DNA of 38,744 nucleotides from an uncultured Slackia sp. (lineage in GTDB: Bacteria; Actinomycetota; Coriobacteriia; Coriobacteriales; Eggerthellaceae), in assembly GCA_934661005.1 (NCBI GenBank), contig CAKUIK010000023.1, positions 1 through 38,744 on the forward strand, written 5' to 3'. Every line of letters begins with the position of its first letter. Positions within the stretch are counted from its first letter, which is position 1. The position numbers were made by a program, and so were the translations under genes. The notes under the pieces are model-generated. The model was not told where the DNA came from, ran no database searches, and worked only from the letters and a program-made list of their open reading frames with translations. Below, piece after piece: positions 8,278 through 15,391 of the stretch.

Positions 8278-8423
8278 CCTGGCGAAGGCAATCATGGTTC
8301 GAAAGAAAGAAATGTTTTCCCACTTGAGACCTTATTTTTACGAGCATTTTCGAATGCGCGCGAAAGCGGAAGGCGCCACGTATCTGAACGGGGAAAGGCG
8401 GCGGTTGCGAATAGAAAGCGAAA

Positions 8424-8459
8424 TAAAAAAACAGGCCAGACTTTTTATCGTCTGACCTG
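8424..8459 (-). terminator. Terminator of the tRNA-Pro gene
   Basis: CAGGCCAGAC (8432-8441) pairs with GTCTGACCTG (8450-8459) with one mismatch. On the minus strand it is followed by seven T residues. It begins 11 bp past the CCA end of the tRNA. Confidence 0.9.
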
Positions 8460-8470
8460 CTCTAATAAGC

Positions 8471-8547
<77 letters not shown>

Positions 8548-8584
8548 TTGCGGTTTTGAGCTCTTCGCTCAAACGCAAGACGTT

Positions 8585-8613
8585 AGTATACGCATCTCAC
8601 CCATACTGCGCAA
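8585..8613 (-). promoter_or_regulatory. Promoter of tRNA-Pro
   Basis: TTGCGC (-35, plus positions 8608-8613) and TATACT (-10, 8585-8590) are separated by exactly 17 bp. An AT-rich 8-bp inverted repeat (ATTTTCAA/TTGAAAAT, 8619-8639) lies directly upstream of the -35. It could act as an UP element or mark the 3' end of the aminotransferase transcript. Confidence 0.8.
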
Positions 8614-8673
8614 GCATTATTTTCAACTTTTTTGAAAATATGTCTCGCGGCGGCAAAAAGGGGACGCCGAACA

Positions 8674-10032
8674 TTACCAACCGGCCTGGTTCACAAGCAC
8701 GTCGTCGGAAATCTCGCCTGCCTCGTATTCCGAAATCGCCTGGTTGGCGATCGCGAAACCGCGGCGCAGCTCTTCTTCGGTGATATTAAGCGGCGGCTGA
8801 ATGCGCAAGATATTGTCTGCAACCGAAATCATGAGCAAGCCCAACTCGTAAGAGCGGTACACAATCTTGAACGTGCCCGTGGTGTCGGCCACCATAGAGC
8901 CGTCTTCGCCCTTCTTCATCACGGCAAGACCGCGGGACATGCCCACGCCGCGAATGAAGCCAATCGTATTGGGGTGATCGGCCATCGTCTGCTCGAGCAG
9001 CTCGAGCATCACGCGCTCGTTGCGCTTCAGAATGCCCTGGAATTCCTCGGTTTGGTAATAATCGAACGCCGCGCAGCCAGCCGCGCATGCGATGGCGTTG
9101 CCGCCAAGCGTGAACAGGTGCGCCGGCGCGGGCAGGCTCTCCATGATGCCTTTGCGAGCCATGAACGCGCCCAGAGTAAGGCTTGCGCCCACCGATTTGC
9201 CCATGATGATGCCGTCGGGCACAACTCCATCGAAGCATTCGATGCCGAACCAGTGGCCGTCGCGCCAAAACGCCTGCTGCACCTCTTCGGAAATGAACAA
9301 GATGCCGTGCTTTTTGCACAGGTCATACAGCGCGTGCATGAACTTGTCGTTCGCCAAGTTCAAGCCGCCATCGCCCTGCACCGGCTCAATGATGACCGCA
9401 GCCACCTCTTCAGCGGGCAAATACGTATCGAACGCTTCCTGAATCTCTTTGACATACCATTCAGCAGGCATGTCGGGCGCCTCGGAGCCATAGAACGGGA
9501 AATGGTAGATGTCGCCCATGAACGGGCCCATTTTCGAAGCCATGCGCGTGGTGACGCACGAAAGCGCGATGGAGCCATACGTGGAGCCGTGATAGGCATT
9601 GATGAACGTGATGATCTTGCGGCGACCCGTGTAGGCGCGCGCGAACTTCACCGCGGCGTCGTTGCAGTCGGAACCGCAGTTGCCGAACGCGATGCGCACG
9701 TCCTCGGCCGCGCGGCCGGGAAACACCGAGCACAAGCGTTCGGCGTATTCGATGGTTGCAGGGCTATACGTGTAAGCGGCGGTGTACTGCGTGCACTTGG
9801 CCAGCTGCTCCTGAATGCCTGCGGTAATGTGCTCGTTGCAGCTGCCGAGGTTCAGAGAAGATGCGCTCGTAAGAAAGTCGATGAACTCGTTGCCATCGGT
9901 GTCGACCACGGTGGAATCTTTCGCATGGTCAACGGCCAGCGGAAAATACGACAGGTGCTGGCACGGCGCAATCACCTTCTTATCGCGCTCAACCCATTGC
10001 TTACATACATCTTGCTTGATGGATTCGCCCAT
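8674..10032 (-). CDS. Class III (PLP-dependent) aminotransferase
   Basis: This 452-residue fold-type I aminotransferase belongs to the class that includes GABA, ornithine and diaminobutyrate aminotransferases. Visible features are FGNCGSDCNDAAVKFARAYTG (the phosphate-binding region), AYHGSTYGS (148-154), EPVQGDGG (216 onward), SEEVQQAFWRDG and the PLP-binding Lys279 in IIMGKSVGAS. The position normally Asp in the FDEVQ motif, which contacts the PLP ring nitrogen, is Glu here. I chose ATG at 10032, with GGAAGG before it, over a GTG six codons upstream that would swallow this site. The amino donor is unknown. It is divergent from pyrE with no metabolic partner nearby. Confidence 0.88.
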   Translation of the reverse strand: MGESIKQDVCKQWVERDKKVIAPCQHLSYFPLAVDHAKDSTVVDTDGNEFIDFLTSASSLNLGSCNEHITAGIQEQLAKCTQYTAAYTYSPATIEYAERLCSVFPGRAAEDVRIAFGNCGSDCNDAAVKFARAYTGRRKIITFINAYHGSTYGSIALSCVTTRMASKMGPFMGDIYHFPFYGSEAPDMPAEWYVKEIQEAFDTYLPAEEVAAVIIEPVQGDGGLNLANDKFMHALYDLCKKHGILFISEEVQQAFWRDGHWFGIECFDGVVPDGIIMGKSVGASLTLGAFMARKGIMESLPAPAHLFTLGGNAIACAAGCAAFDYYQTEEFQGILKRNERVMLELLEQTMADHPNTIGFIRGVGMSRGLAVMKKGEDGSMVADTTGTFKIVYRSYELGLLMISVADNILRIQPPLNITEEELRRGFAIANQAISEYEAGEISDDVLVNQAGW

Positions 10033-10115
10033 ACTATCGCCTTCCGTCACAAAACGCCCCGCGGCAAAACCGCGCAGACGATGGCCTTTTGCGGCCCTTA
10101 CGCTAAACGCTGCCG

Positions 10116-10121
10116 ATTATA
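10116..10121 (-). promoter_or_regulatory. -10 element of the aminotransferase gene
   Basis: A perfect TATAAT on the minus strand lies 84 bp upstream of the start codon. A clear -35 is not seen. The leader would contain a short CGCGG/CCGCG hairpin near 10067-10081. Confidence 0.45.
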
Positions 10122-10199
10122 GAACCAAATCGGGTATCATGGCGAATAGTTTATAGCCCAGCCGCCGGGGCCGGGCGCGAATCGAAGGAGTTCAGCGGA

Positions 10200-10883
10200 A
10201 TGGAAGATTACAAACGCGAATTCATCGAGTTCATGGTTGAAAGCGATGTGCTCAAATTCGGCGAATTCACCCTGAAAAGCGGCCGCAAATCGCCGTTCTT
10301 CATGAATGCAGGCGCATACGTGACGGGCGAGCAGCTCAAGCGCCTCGGTGAATATTACGCCAAGGCCATCCACGACAACTTCGGCCTCGATTTCGACGTC
10401 GTGTTCGGCCCTGCCTACAAGGGCATTCCGTTGGCTGTCGTGACCGCCATCGCGCTGCAGGAGCTCTACGGCAAAGAGGTGCGCTACTGCTGCAATCGCA
10501 AAGAAGTCAAAGACCACGGCGCCGACGCGGGCAAGCTGCTGGGCGCAACTCTCAACGATGGCGACCGCGTGATTATGGTCGAAGACGTGACCACGTCGGG
10601 CAAGTCGATCGATGAGACCTACCCCATCGTGACCGGCGCTGCGAATGTCGAGGTCAAAGGCCTTATCGTGTCGCTCAACCGCATGGAGGTCGGCAAGGGC
10701 GGCGTAACCACCGCGCAGAAAGAAATCCAGGCGAAGTACGGCTTCCCCGTGGCAAGCATCGTGAGCATGGCGGAAGTAACCGAGGCTCTGCACAACCACG
10801 AAATCGACGGCAAGGTTGTCATTAACGACGACATCAAGGCCGCCATCGACGCCTACTACGAGCAGTACGGCGCCAAGGAATAA
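10200..10883 (+). CDS. pyrE: Orotate phosphoribosyltransferase
   Basis: This 227-residue enzyme transfers orotate to PRPP to form OMP in de novo pyrimidine synthesis. It has the type I phosphoribosyltransferase PRPP motif VIMVEDVTTSGKS (124-136), the substrate loop region FTLKSGRKSPFF near the N terminus, FGPAYKGIPLAV, and the catalytic-loop segment NRKEVKDHG. Length is slightly above the usual 210. ATG at 10200 follows AAGGAG. It stands alone here, apart from other pyr genes, with a strong terminator after it. I could not define its promoter with confidence. Confidence 0.95.
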   Translation: MEDYKREFIEFMVESDVLKFGEFTLKSGRKSPFFMNAGAYVTGEQLKRLGEYYAKAIHDNFGLDFDVVFGPAYKGIPLAVVTAIALQELYGKEVRYCCNRKEVKDHGADAGKLLGATLNDGDRVIMVEDVTTSGKSIDETYPIVTGAANVEVKGLIVSLNRMEVGKGGVTTAQKEIQAKYGFPVASIVSMAEVTEALHNHEIDGKVVINDDIKAAIDAYYEQYGAKE

Positions 10884-10917
10884 CAAGGCTCGCTTAAGAA
10901 ACCGCAGCTCGTTCTCT

Positions 10918-10952
10918 AAAGGCCCGCTATCCATTGCGGTAGCGGGCCTTTT
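10918..10952. terminator. Bidirectional terminator between pyrE and the pilus operon
   Basis: AAAGGCCCGCT (10918-10928) and AGCGGGCCTTT (10941-10951) are perfect inverted repeats, followed by TTTT on the plus strand and TTT on the minus strand. It sits between the convergent ends of pyrE and the last pilus-operon gene. Confidence 0.88.
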
Positions 10953-10964
10953 GCAGTTGAGCCC

Positions 10965-11573
10965 TTATGCGGCGTCGCAGCGCACAGCGAGACGGGCTCG
11001 GCCGCTCACCGTGCAGGTGAACAGCGTCAAATCCCAATCGCCAGTCGTCATGCCTTCCACGTCGAAGGGCTCTATGGTTTCCAAATCGGCGACCTTGTAG
11101 CGAAACACATTGCCCTCTACGTCGCGAAACTCGACTTCGTCGCCCGGCGAAAGTGCGCTCAGCCTGCCGAAGTGGCTGAAATAATCGTGACCCGCTATCA
11201 CCATGGTGTTGGAATAGGCCGAGCCCGAATACCGGCACGGAGCGACATTCAAGCCCCCATAGCTCCACTCGCTTATCACAGGAAGACAAAGCGAAAGCGA
11301 CGGAATATCGAGTTCGCCGATATAGTTTTGCCCATCGATGGAAACCGTGGGCATATCTCGGTCGGGGTCGATAGACCAGCCCGACTCGCCGTAAGCGTTT
11401 TGCGCGGCGTCACGCGCAGCGAGCTCCGCGCTCGCTTGAAGCTGCGCAAGCGCCGAGGCGGAGGCATCCCCCGCCATCTTGTCGCTTATCACGTTATACG
11501 CGCACAACAAAAGGGCCAGCGCCAAGAGCACCAGCCCCATTCCCGTGCACGCTGTACTGCGCTTCACGCTCAT
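10965..11573 (-). CDS. Sortase, probable wall-anchoring enzyme of the pilus operon
   Basis: This 202-residue membrane transpeptidase has one N-terminal anchor (residues 10-30) and the sortase triad: His129 in VIAGHDYFSHF, Cys187 in DLTLFTCT and a following Arg (Arg194, or less likely Arg198). It lacks the C-terminal membrane helix and lid region of class C enzymes. The AGHxYxSHFGxL and TLFTCT motifs place it nearer class D or B, and I leave the class open. Start ATG at 11573 overlaps the preceding pilin stop as ATGA, so translation is coupled. In two-sortase pilus loci the non-class-C enzyme normally attaches the finished fibre to the cell wall, and that is the likely role here. Confidence 0.85.
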   Translation of the reverse strand: MSVKRSTACTGMGLVLLALALLLCAYNVISDKMAGDASASALAQLQASAELAARDAAQNAYGESGWSIDPDRDMPTVSIDGQNYIGELDIPSLSLCLPVISEWSYGGLNVAPCRYSGSAYSNTMVIAGHDYFSHFGRLSALSPGDEVEFRDVEGNVFRYKVADLETIEPFDVEGMTTGDWDLTLFTCTVSGRARLAVRCDAA

Positions 11574-12568
11574 CGGCCGCGGTTCCTATTCAATGTCCCA
11601 AGCGCCAAAAGCAGCAACCCGCCCGCCGCAAGCAGCAAAACCGGCCACCACAAAACACCGGTTTGCGGCAATGTCGGCGTATCGCCAGGCGCGCCGCCGT
11701 CGGTGCCGTCGCCCGGCCCATGAGGCGTGTAGGTATTCGTTACGGTGAACGTTACGCCATCTTGGGCGACGCGAACCGTGTAGTTCGCCAGCTCTTTCTC
11801 GACAACGCTCCAGGTGATTTTCGAACCATGCTCGTCGTATTCAGGAAGAGCATCCCATGCATGGCGCCAATTATTCCCCTCGTTCAGCGACACGACGTCA
11901 TAGGGAACGCCATTGCGCAGCAACGTGACCACAGCCTCGGTCGGACGCGACTGCGCGCCGTTGCCTTTCCAAACCTTCACAACCTTACGCTCGACCGTAG
12001 AATCGCTGGGCGAAGGCGGAGTGAGTTCGCGCGCGAATTTTGGAGTCGCGGTAACGCTATACTCCCACGCATCGCTCGCTTGGTTGAGGTTCGGCAGCGA
12101 CACCAAAAACGGCTCCGTCGTGTAGGTGTAGCCACCAACATTCGCCGCGTGCCCCACCACCAAATATAAGCCCGTGGCAAGGCGAGGCTGCCTCTTCGGA
12201 AAAACCACGGAACCTTGCTCATCGGTCGCCCCGCTATCAAGCGGCGAGATGCCATCGCACTCGACATAGGCGGCGAGCGTCTCGGCAAGCGATTTCCATT
12301 CATCGCTCGTCTCGCAATCAAGGCTCACGGGATATTTCTGAAAATCGCCCGCAAGGCTGAACTGGGCATTCTCATCGATGTCGGCAACGCGATACACGTC
12401 AAAAGGCACATTCGCGACAGGCACAGATTCATGCGTGTAATGAATTGCGAGGTCGACGTCACGATTCACGTCGACAAGGCCTGCCGCGAAGGCCGCGGAT
12501 GGGCAGAAAGCGAGCAGGCATGCCGCGCACAATAGAAACGCGAAAATCTGGTTCCTCGTTTTTCGCAT
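11570..12568 (-). CDS. Cna-B pilin with LPQTG anchor (probable basal or minor pilin)
   Basis: This is a 332-residue surface protein. It has a signal peptide (residues 1-28, FCPSAAFAA), an N-terminal SpaA-like region, a classical Cna-B domain (VERKVVKVWKGN ... WSVVEKELANYTVRVAQ ... FTVTNTY, about 190-275), a Pro/Gly-rich spacer and LPQTG at 300-304. A hydrophobic helix and an Arg-rich tail complete the sorting signal. Cna-B domains usually carry a Lys-Asn isopeptide bond with an acidic catalyst; here Lys near KVVKVWK, a Glu in VVEKE and Asn in TNTY fit. ATG at 12568 has GGAGGAGAG upstream. Between the two sortase genes and smaller than the backbone, it is best read as the minor or basal subunit. 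Confidence 0.85.
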   Translation of the reverse strand: MRKTRNQIFAFLLCAACLLAFCPSAAFAAGLVDVNRDVDLAIHYTHESVPVANVPFDVYRVADIDENAQFSLAGDFQKYPVSLDCETSDEWKSLAETLAAYVECDGISPLDSGATDEQGSVVFPKRQPRLATGLYLVVGHAANVGGYTYTTEPFLVSLPNLNQASDAWEYSVTATPKFARELTPPSPSDSTVERKVVKVWKGNGAQSRPTEAVVTLLRNGVPYDVVSLNEGNNWRHAWDALPEYDEHGSKITWSVVEKELANYTVRVAQDGVTFTVTNTYTPHGPGDGTDGGAPGDTPTLPQTGVLWWPVLLLAAGGLLLLALGTLNRNRGR

Positions 12569-12648
12569 GAATCTCTCCTCCAACAGGCTTCATCTCTTGT
12601 TTTCAGACATGCATGCCGCCTTTGCGCAAAACACGCGTACGGCGAATG

Positions 12649-13509
12649 TCACTTGCCGCAGTTTCCGCCTCGTTCACGGCGCCCCTTGCTCGCCCTCTTC
12701 CCAGCCGAGGCAACCAGCGCGACGAGCAGAATCACGAGCATGCAGGTACCAACGGCGGCGGCAACGACCATCGGGTCAATCTGGATGGCGTCAGACACGA
12801 CGCGCGCTGCATCGTCGCTCGCCGAACCCTCCACGCGATGCCCGCGCACAAGCAACCGGTGATCGTTCACGCCATAAGGCGTGCAGGTAACCAGCGTGCA
12901 GTAATCCGCGCCCTCCTCAATTTGGAGGTTGTCGAGTTCATAAGGCAGCACAATGGATATCTTGTCCACCTCGTAGGTAAGCGTTTTGTTGAGCACGCGC
13001 AAGCTGAACCGGTCGCCCGGCTCAAGCTTGTCGATATCGGTGAAGAGCCGCGCGCTCGGCAGCCCGCGGTGGCCCGAAAGAACACAATGCGTGCCCGGGC
13101 CACCCACGGGCAGTGAGCTGCCCTCAATATGGCCGACTGCGATTTGCAGCACGGCCTCGTTGGTGCCGTGATAGACAGGAAGCGAGCAGCCAATGGACGG
13201 TATGTCGACAGATCCGATGATCCCATTGCCCGAAACATCCAACAACTGCTCGTATCTCGCCCGCTCCTCGTCGGTCATCTTGAATCGATCGGGGTTGCCA
13301 AGAAGCGTCTCGTTGTATTCAACCGCTTCCTGCCACAGCTCGTCGCAGCGCGCATCATCCAGCTGCGACACCGCCTCGTCGTAGTCGGCGATCACCTTGG
13401 ATTGATGCAAGCGATTCCAGCAGTCGCTTACCGTTGGATACAGAAGCAAGCAGAGTCCGGCCAGAAGAATCACGACAAGAACTATGGTTGAGATTCTGCC
13501 TTTCTTCAT
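12649..13509 (-). CDS. Class C (pilin-polymerising) sortase
   Basis: This 286-residue enzyme carries both membrane helices expected of class C sortases (about 6-26 and 248-268). The catalytic triad is His147 (LSGHRGLPSARLF), Cys209 (TLVTC) and Arg218 (NDHRLL). It would link backbone pilins through their pilin-motif lysine on the outer face of the membrane. The flexible lid of this class usually has DP followed by an aromatic residue; here the matching stretch reads LLGNPDRFK, an altered lid. I placed the start at ATG 13509 with AAGGGA upstream, because an in-frame extension of 36 codons covers the stem-loops after the pilin gene and has no signal sequence. It sits directly after the backbone pilin gene. 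Confidence 0.9.
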   Translation of the reverse strand: MKKGRISTIVLVVILLAGLCLLLYPTVSDCWNRLHQSKVIADYDEAVSQLDDARCDELWQEAVEYNETLLGNPDRFKMTDEERARYEQLLDVSGNGIIGSVDIPSIGCSLPVYHGTNEAVLQIAVGHIEGSSLPVGGPGTHCVLSGHRGLPSARLFTDIDKLEPGDRFSLRVLNKTLTYEVDKISIVLPYELDNLQIEEGADYCTLVTCTPYGVNDHRLLVRGHRVEGSASDDAARVVSDAIQIDPMVVAAAVGTCMLVILLVALVASAGKRASKGRRERGGNCGK

Positions 13510-13556
13510 GCGAGATACATCCCTTGCAATCTTTACCTTTCCGTCGCCCGCAACCA

Positions 13557-13614
13557 GCGAAGCGCGCTCCCCTTCGCAAGGCCCCATCGGAAAAATACGC
13601 GAATTCCCGATGGG
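13557..13614 (-). other. Tandem stem-loops between backbone pilin and sortase C genes
   Basis: CCCATCGG (13583-13590) pairs perfectly with CCGATGGG (13607-13614), and GCGAAG (13557-13562) with CTTCGC (13572-13577). The first is 22 bp past the pilin stop codon. No T-run follows either stem, so they are not ordinary terminators. They could stabilise the pilin mRNA or partly attenuate read-through to the sortase gene, keeping pilin well above sortase; that function is inferred. Confidence 0.5.
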
Positions 13615-13636
13615 CACCTCGTGACTTATTCCAAGA

Positions 13637-15334
13637 CTATTTGACCGTCTTCATGCGACGTTTCACAACGAGCAGCACCGCAGCGCCAGCGACCAAGATG
13701 CCACCGACCACGTAGAAAATGGTGGTGCCCATGCCACCCGTAGAAGGCAGCAGGGAGCCCTGCTTGTTGATAATGGTGGTGTTGAAGGTATTCAAACCGC
13801 CATCCAATGCGATAGCGTCATTGTCGGAAGAGAACGACTTGTCCGCCGCATTAAAGCTGATAGTGAAGCTGATCGGCGAAATCGAGTTGTAGCCGGCAGG
13901 GGTCACAGTCTCGGTCAGCGTGTAATCGCCCGCACCCAAGCCCGAGAACGTCACATGGCCGCCGTCGTCAATAACGCCAACGACATTGGTCTCGGTCTTG
14001 CCTGCACCCTTCGGCGTCACCTCAGTCGTCTTAGAGTATTTCTGCGTAGTGCTGTCGTAATCCGCAGAGTTGTCGGTTTCATCATCTGCGGTGGTCGGAG
14101 CCGTAGTGGTATAGGTGCCATTCTTCAGCTTCCAATACTCGCCGTTATCGGCCGCAGCGAACTTCTCGGTCGTAACAAGCGCGATGTTCACACCGTCACC
14201 CGCGAGGGTGAACTCAACACCGGGCAGGGTAACGTTTTTATCGGTCGTCTTCAAAATGGTCAAAGACGTGGTGAACGTCGTGACCTCGCTCTTCGGCGTA
14301 TCACCCGCAGGATGCGTGGGCTCGGGCTTGCCGGGGTTCTCCGGCGGATTGCCCGGGGTGCCCGTACCGCTATTATTCGGATCATTCGAGTACGACAGCT
14401 TCACGTCGTTCGGGTTGCCCGCGGTGCCACCGACAACCGCATGCTCGTTGAGCGTAGCGGAATACGTGAGCACGACCTTGCTATCCGTGTTCACCGTAAC
14501 GGCCTCGATATTGTTCAAGACCTTGATGTCCTGAATGCCCACGGTAAGCGTCGTGCCGTTGGTTTCGTCATATTCCGAAGCGTTCTTATAGAAATACTTC
14601 GTGACGTCGACGCCATTAACCGTAACAGCAATCGAATCGCTGTCGAGCGTCAAACCTTTGGACAGCGTATCGGTAAACGTGTAGAAGTATTCCTTGTAGT
14701 CATCAAAACGGCTGGGCAGCGTGCCCGTGATTTCATAGTTCACGGTATCGCCGATCGAAGCCTCGTTGGTCGCGACTTTATTGCCTCCCTCGACAATCTT
14801 CTTATCGACGGAAGGAACGCCAACCTTGGGAGTAATGGTCACATTGCCCGCTACCTGGACGATGAAAAGCGAATAAGCCTCGCCCTCTCCCAGGCTCGAG
14901 CCGTCTTTGTGGCCTTTATCCTTAATGAGATAGTAGCCAGCCGGAACGTTGCTCAAATCAGACCCAGAGCTCACGGTACCGAAGGCGTTCGCCCCAAAGT
15001 TGACGTACTTCTGAATTTCAGACGCCTTCTCGGAGTCAGACTTGGAATTTACAGCAACAAGATTGTCCAGCGTGGCCTGATCGACGGCAGCGCCTTGAGA
15101 GCCGGTGCCGTTTTGGCCCCACGCAATGTTCGAGAGCACGCCCTCGTGCAAATCGCCCGTGAAAATCTGATACACGTCGTAGCCGCGGTCATCGTTCGGC
15201 GCGGTAATCGTGAACGTCTGCGTGTCTCCCGCGCCTTCGGATGCGTTGTTTTCCCCTGCAAACGCTGGCATCGACATGGTCAATGCCACGATCAGCGTAA
15301 GCAGAAGGCTCATAACTTTTTTCGTTTGTTTCAT
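13637..15334 (-). CDS. SpaA-type backbone (major) pilin with LPSTG anchor
   Basis: This 565-residue pilin has a signal peptide (1-26, MSMPAFAG) and an N-terminal domain beginning YDVYQIFTGDLHEG. The pilin motif is NVTITPKVG, with Lys170 the likely polymerisation residue. A middle domain of the fimbrial isopeptide D2 type follows (FYTFTDTLSKGLTL, from about 190 to 320), then a Pro/Gly linker. A C-terminal SpaA domain carries an E-box (YTLTETVTPAGY, Glu475), then LPSTG (529-533), a membrane helix and the tail KRRMKTVK. These are all the parts of a shaft subunit polymerised by class C sortase, exposed on the cell surface. ATG at 15334 follows AAGGGG. It lies 57 bp after the adhesin gene and just before sortase C. 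Confidence 0.93.
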   Translation of the reverse strand: MKQTKKVMSLLLTLIVALTMSMPAFAGENNASEGAGDTQTFTITAPNDDRGYDVYQIFTGDLHEGVLSNIAWGQNGTGSQGAAVDQATLDNLVAVNSKSDSEKASEIQKYVNFGANAFGTVSSGSDLSNVPAGYYLIKDKGHKDGSSLGEGEAYSLFIVQVAGNVTITPKVGVPSVDKKIVEGGNKVATNEASIGDTVNYEITGTLPSRFDDYKEYFYTFTDTLSKGLTLDSDSIAVTVNGVDVTKYFYKNASEYDETNGTTLTVGIQDIKVLNNIEAVTVNTDSKVVLTYSATLNEHAVVGGTAGNPNDVKLSYSNDPNNSGTGTPGNPPENPGKPEPTHPAGDTPKSEVTTFTTSLTILKTTDKNVTLPGVEFTLAGDGVNIALVTTEKFAAADNGEYWKLKNGTYTTTAPTTADDETDNSADYDSTTQKYSKTTEVTPKGAGKTETNVVGVIDDGGHVTFSGLGAGDYTLTETVTPAGYNSISPISFTISFNAADKSFSSDNDAIALDGGLNTFNTTIINKQGSLLPSTGGMGTTIFYVVGGILVAGAAVLLVVKRRMKTVK

Positions 15335-15391
15335 AAAGTTTCCCCTTTCTTAAACGAGCGTTATGGGCTGTCGTTTTTCGTCTTCGCAGCT

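Noticed and set aside
8619..8639. AT-rich inverted repeat as terminator of the aminotransferase gene
   Set aside because: No T-run follows the stem on the minus strand and it abuts the tRNA -35, so an UP element is at least as likely.
8632..10122. Plus-strand open frame of 496 codons
   Set aside because: It is antisense to the well-supported aminotransferase and is rich in Arg, His and Ala, typical of a GC-rich shadow frame.
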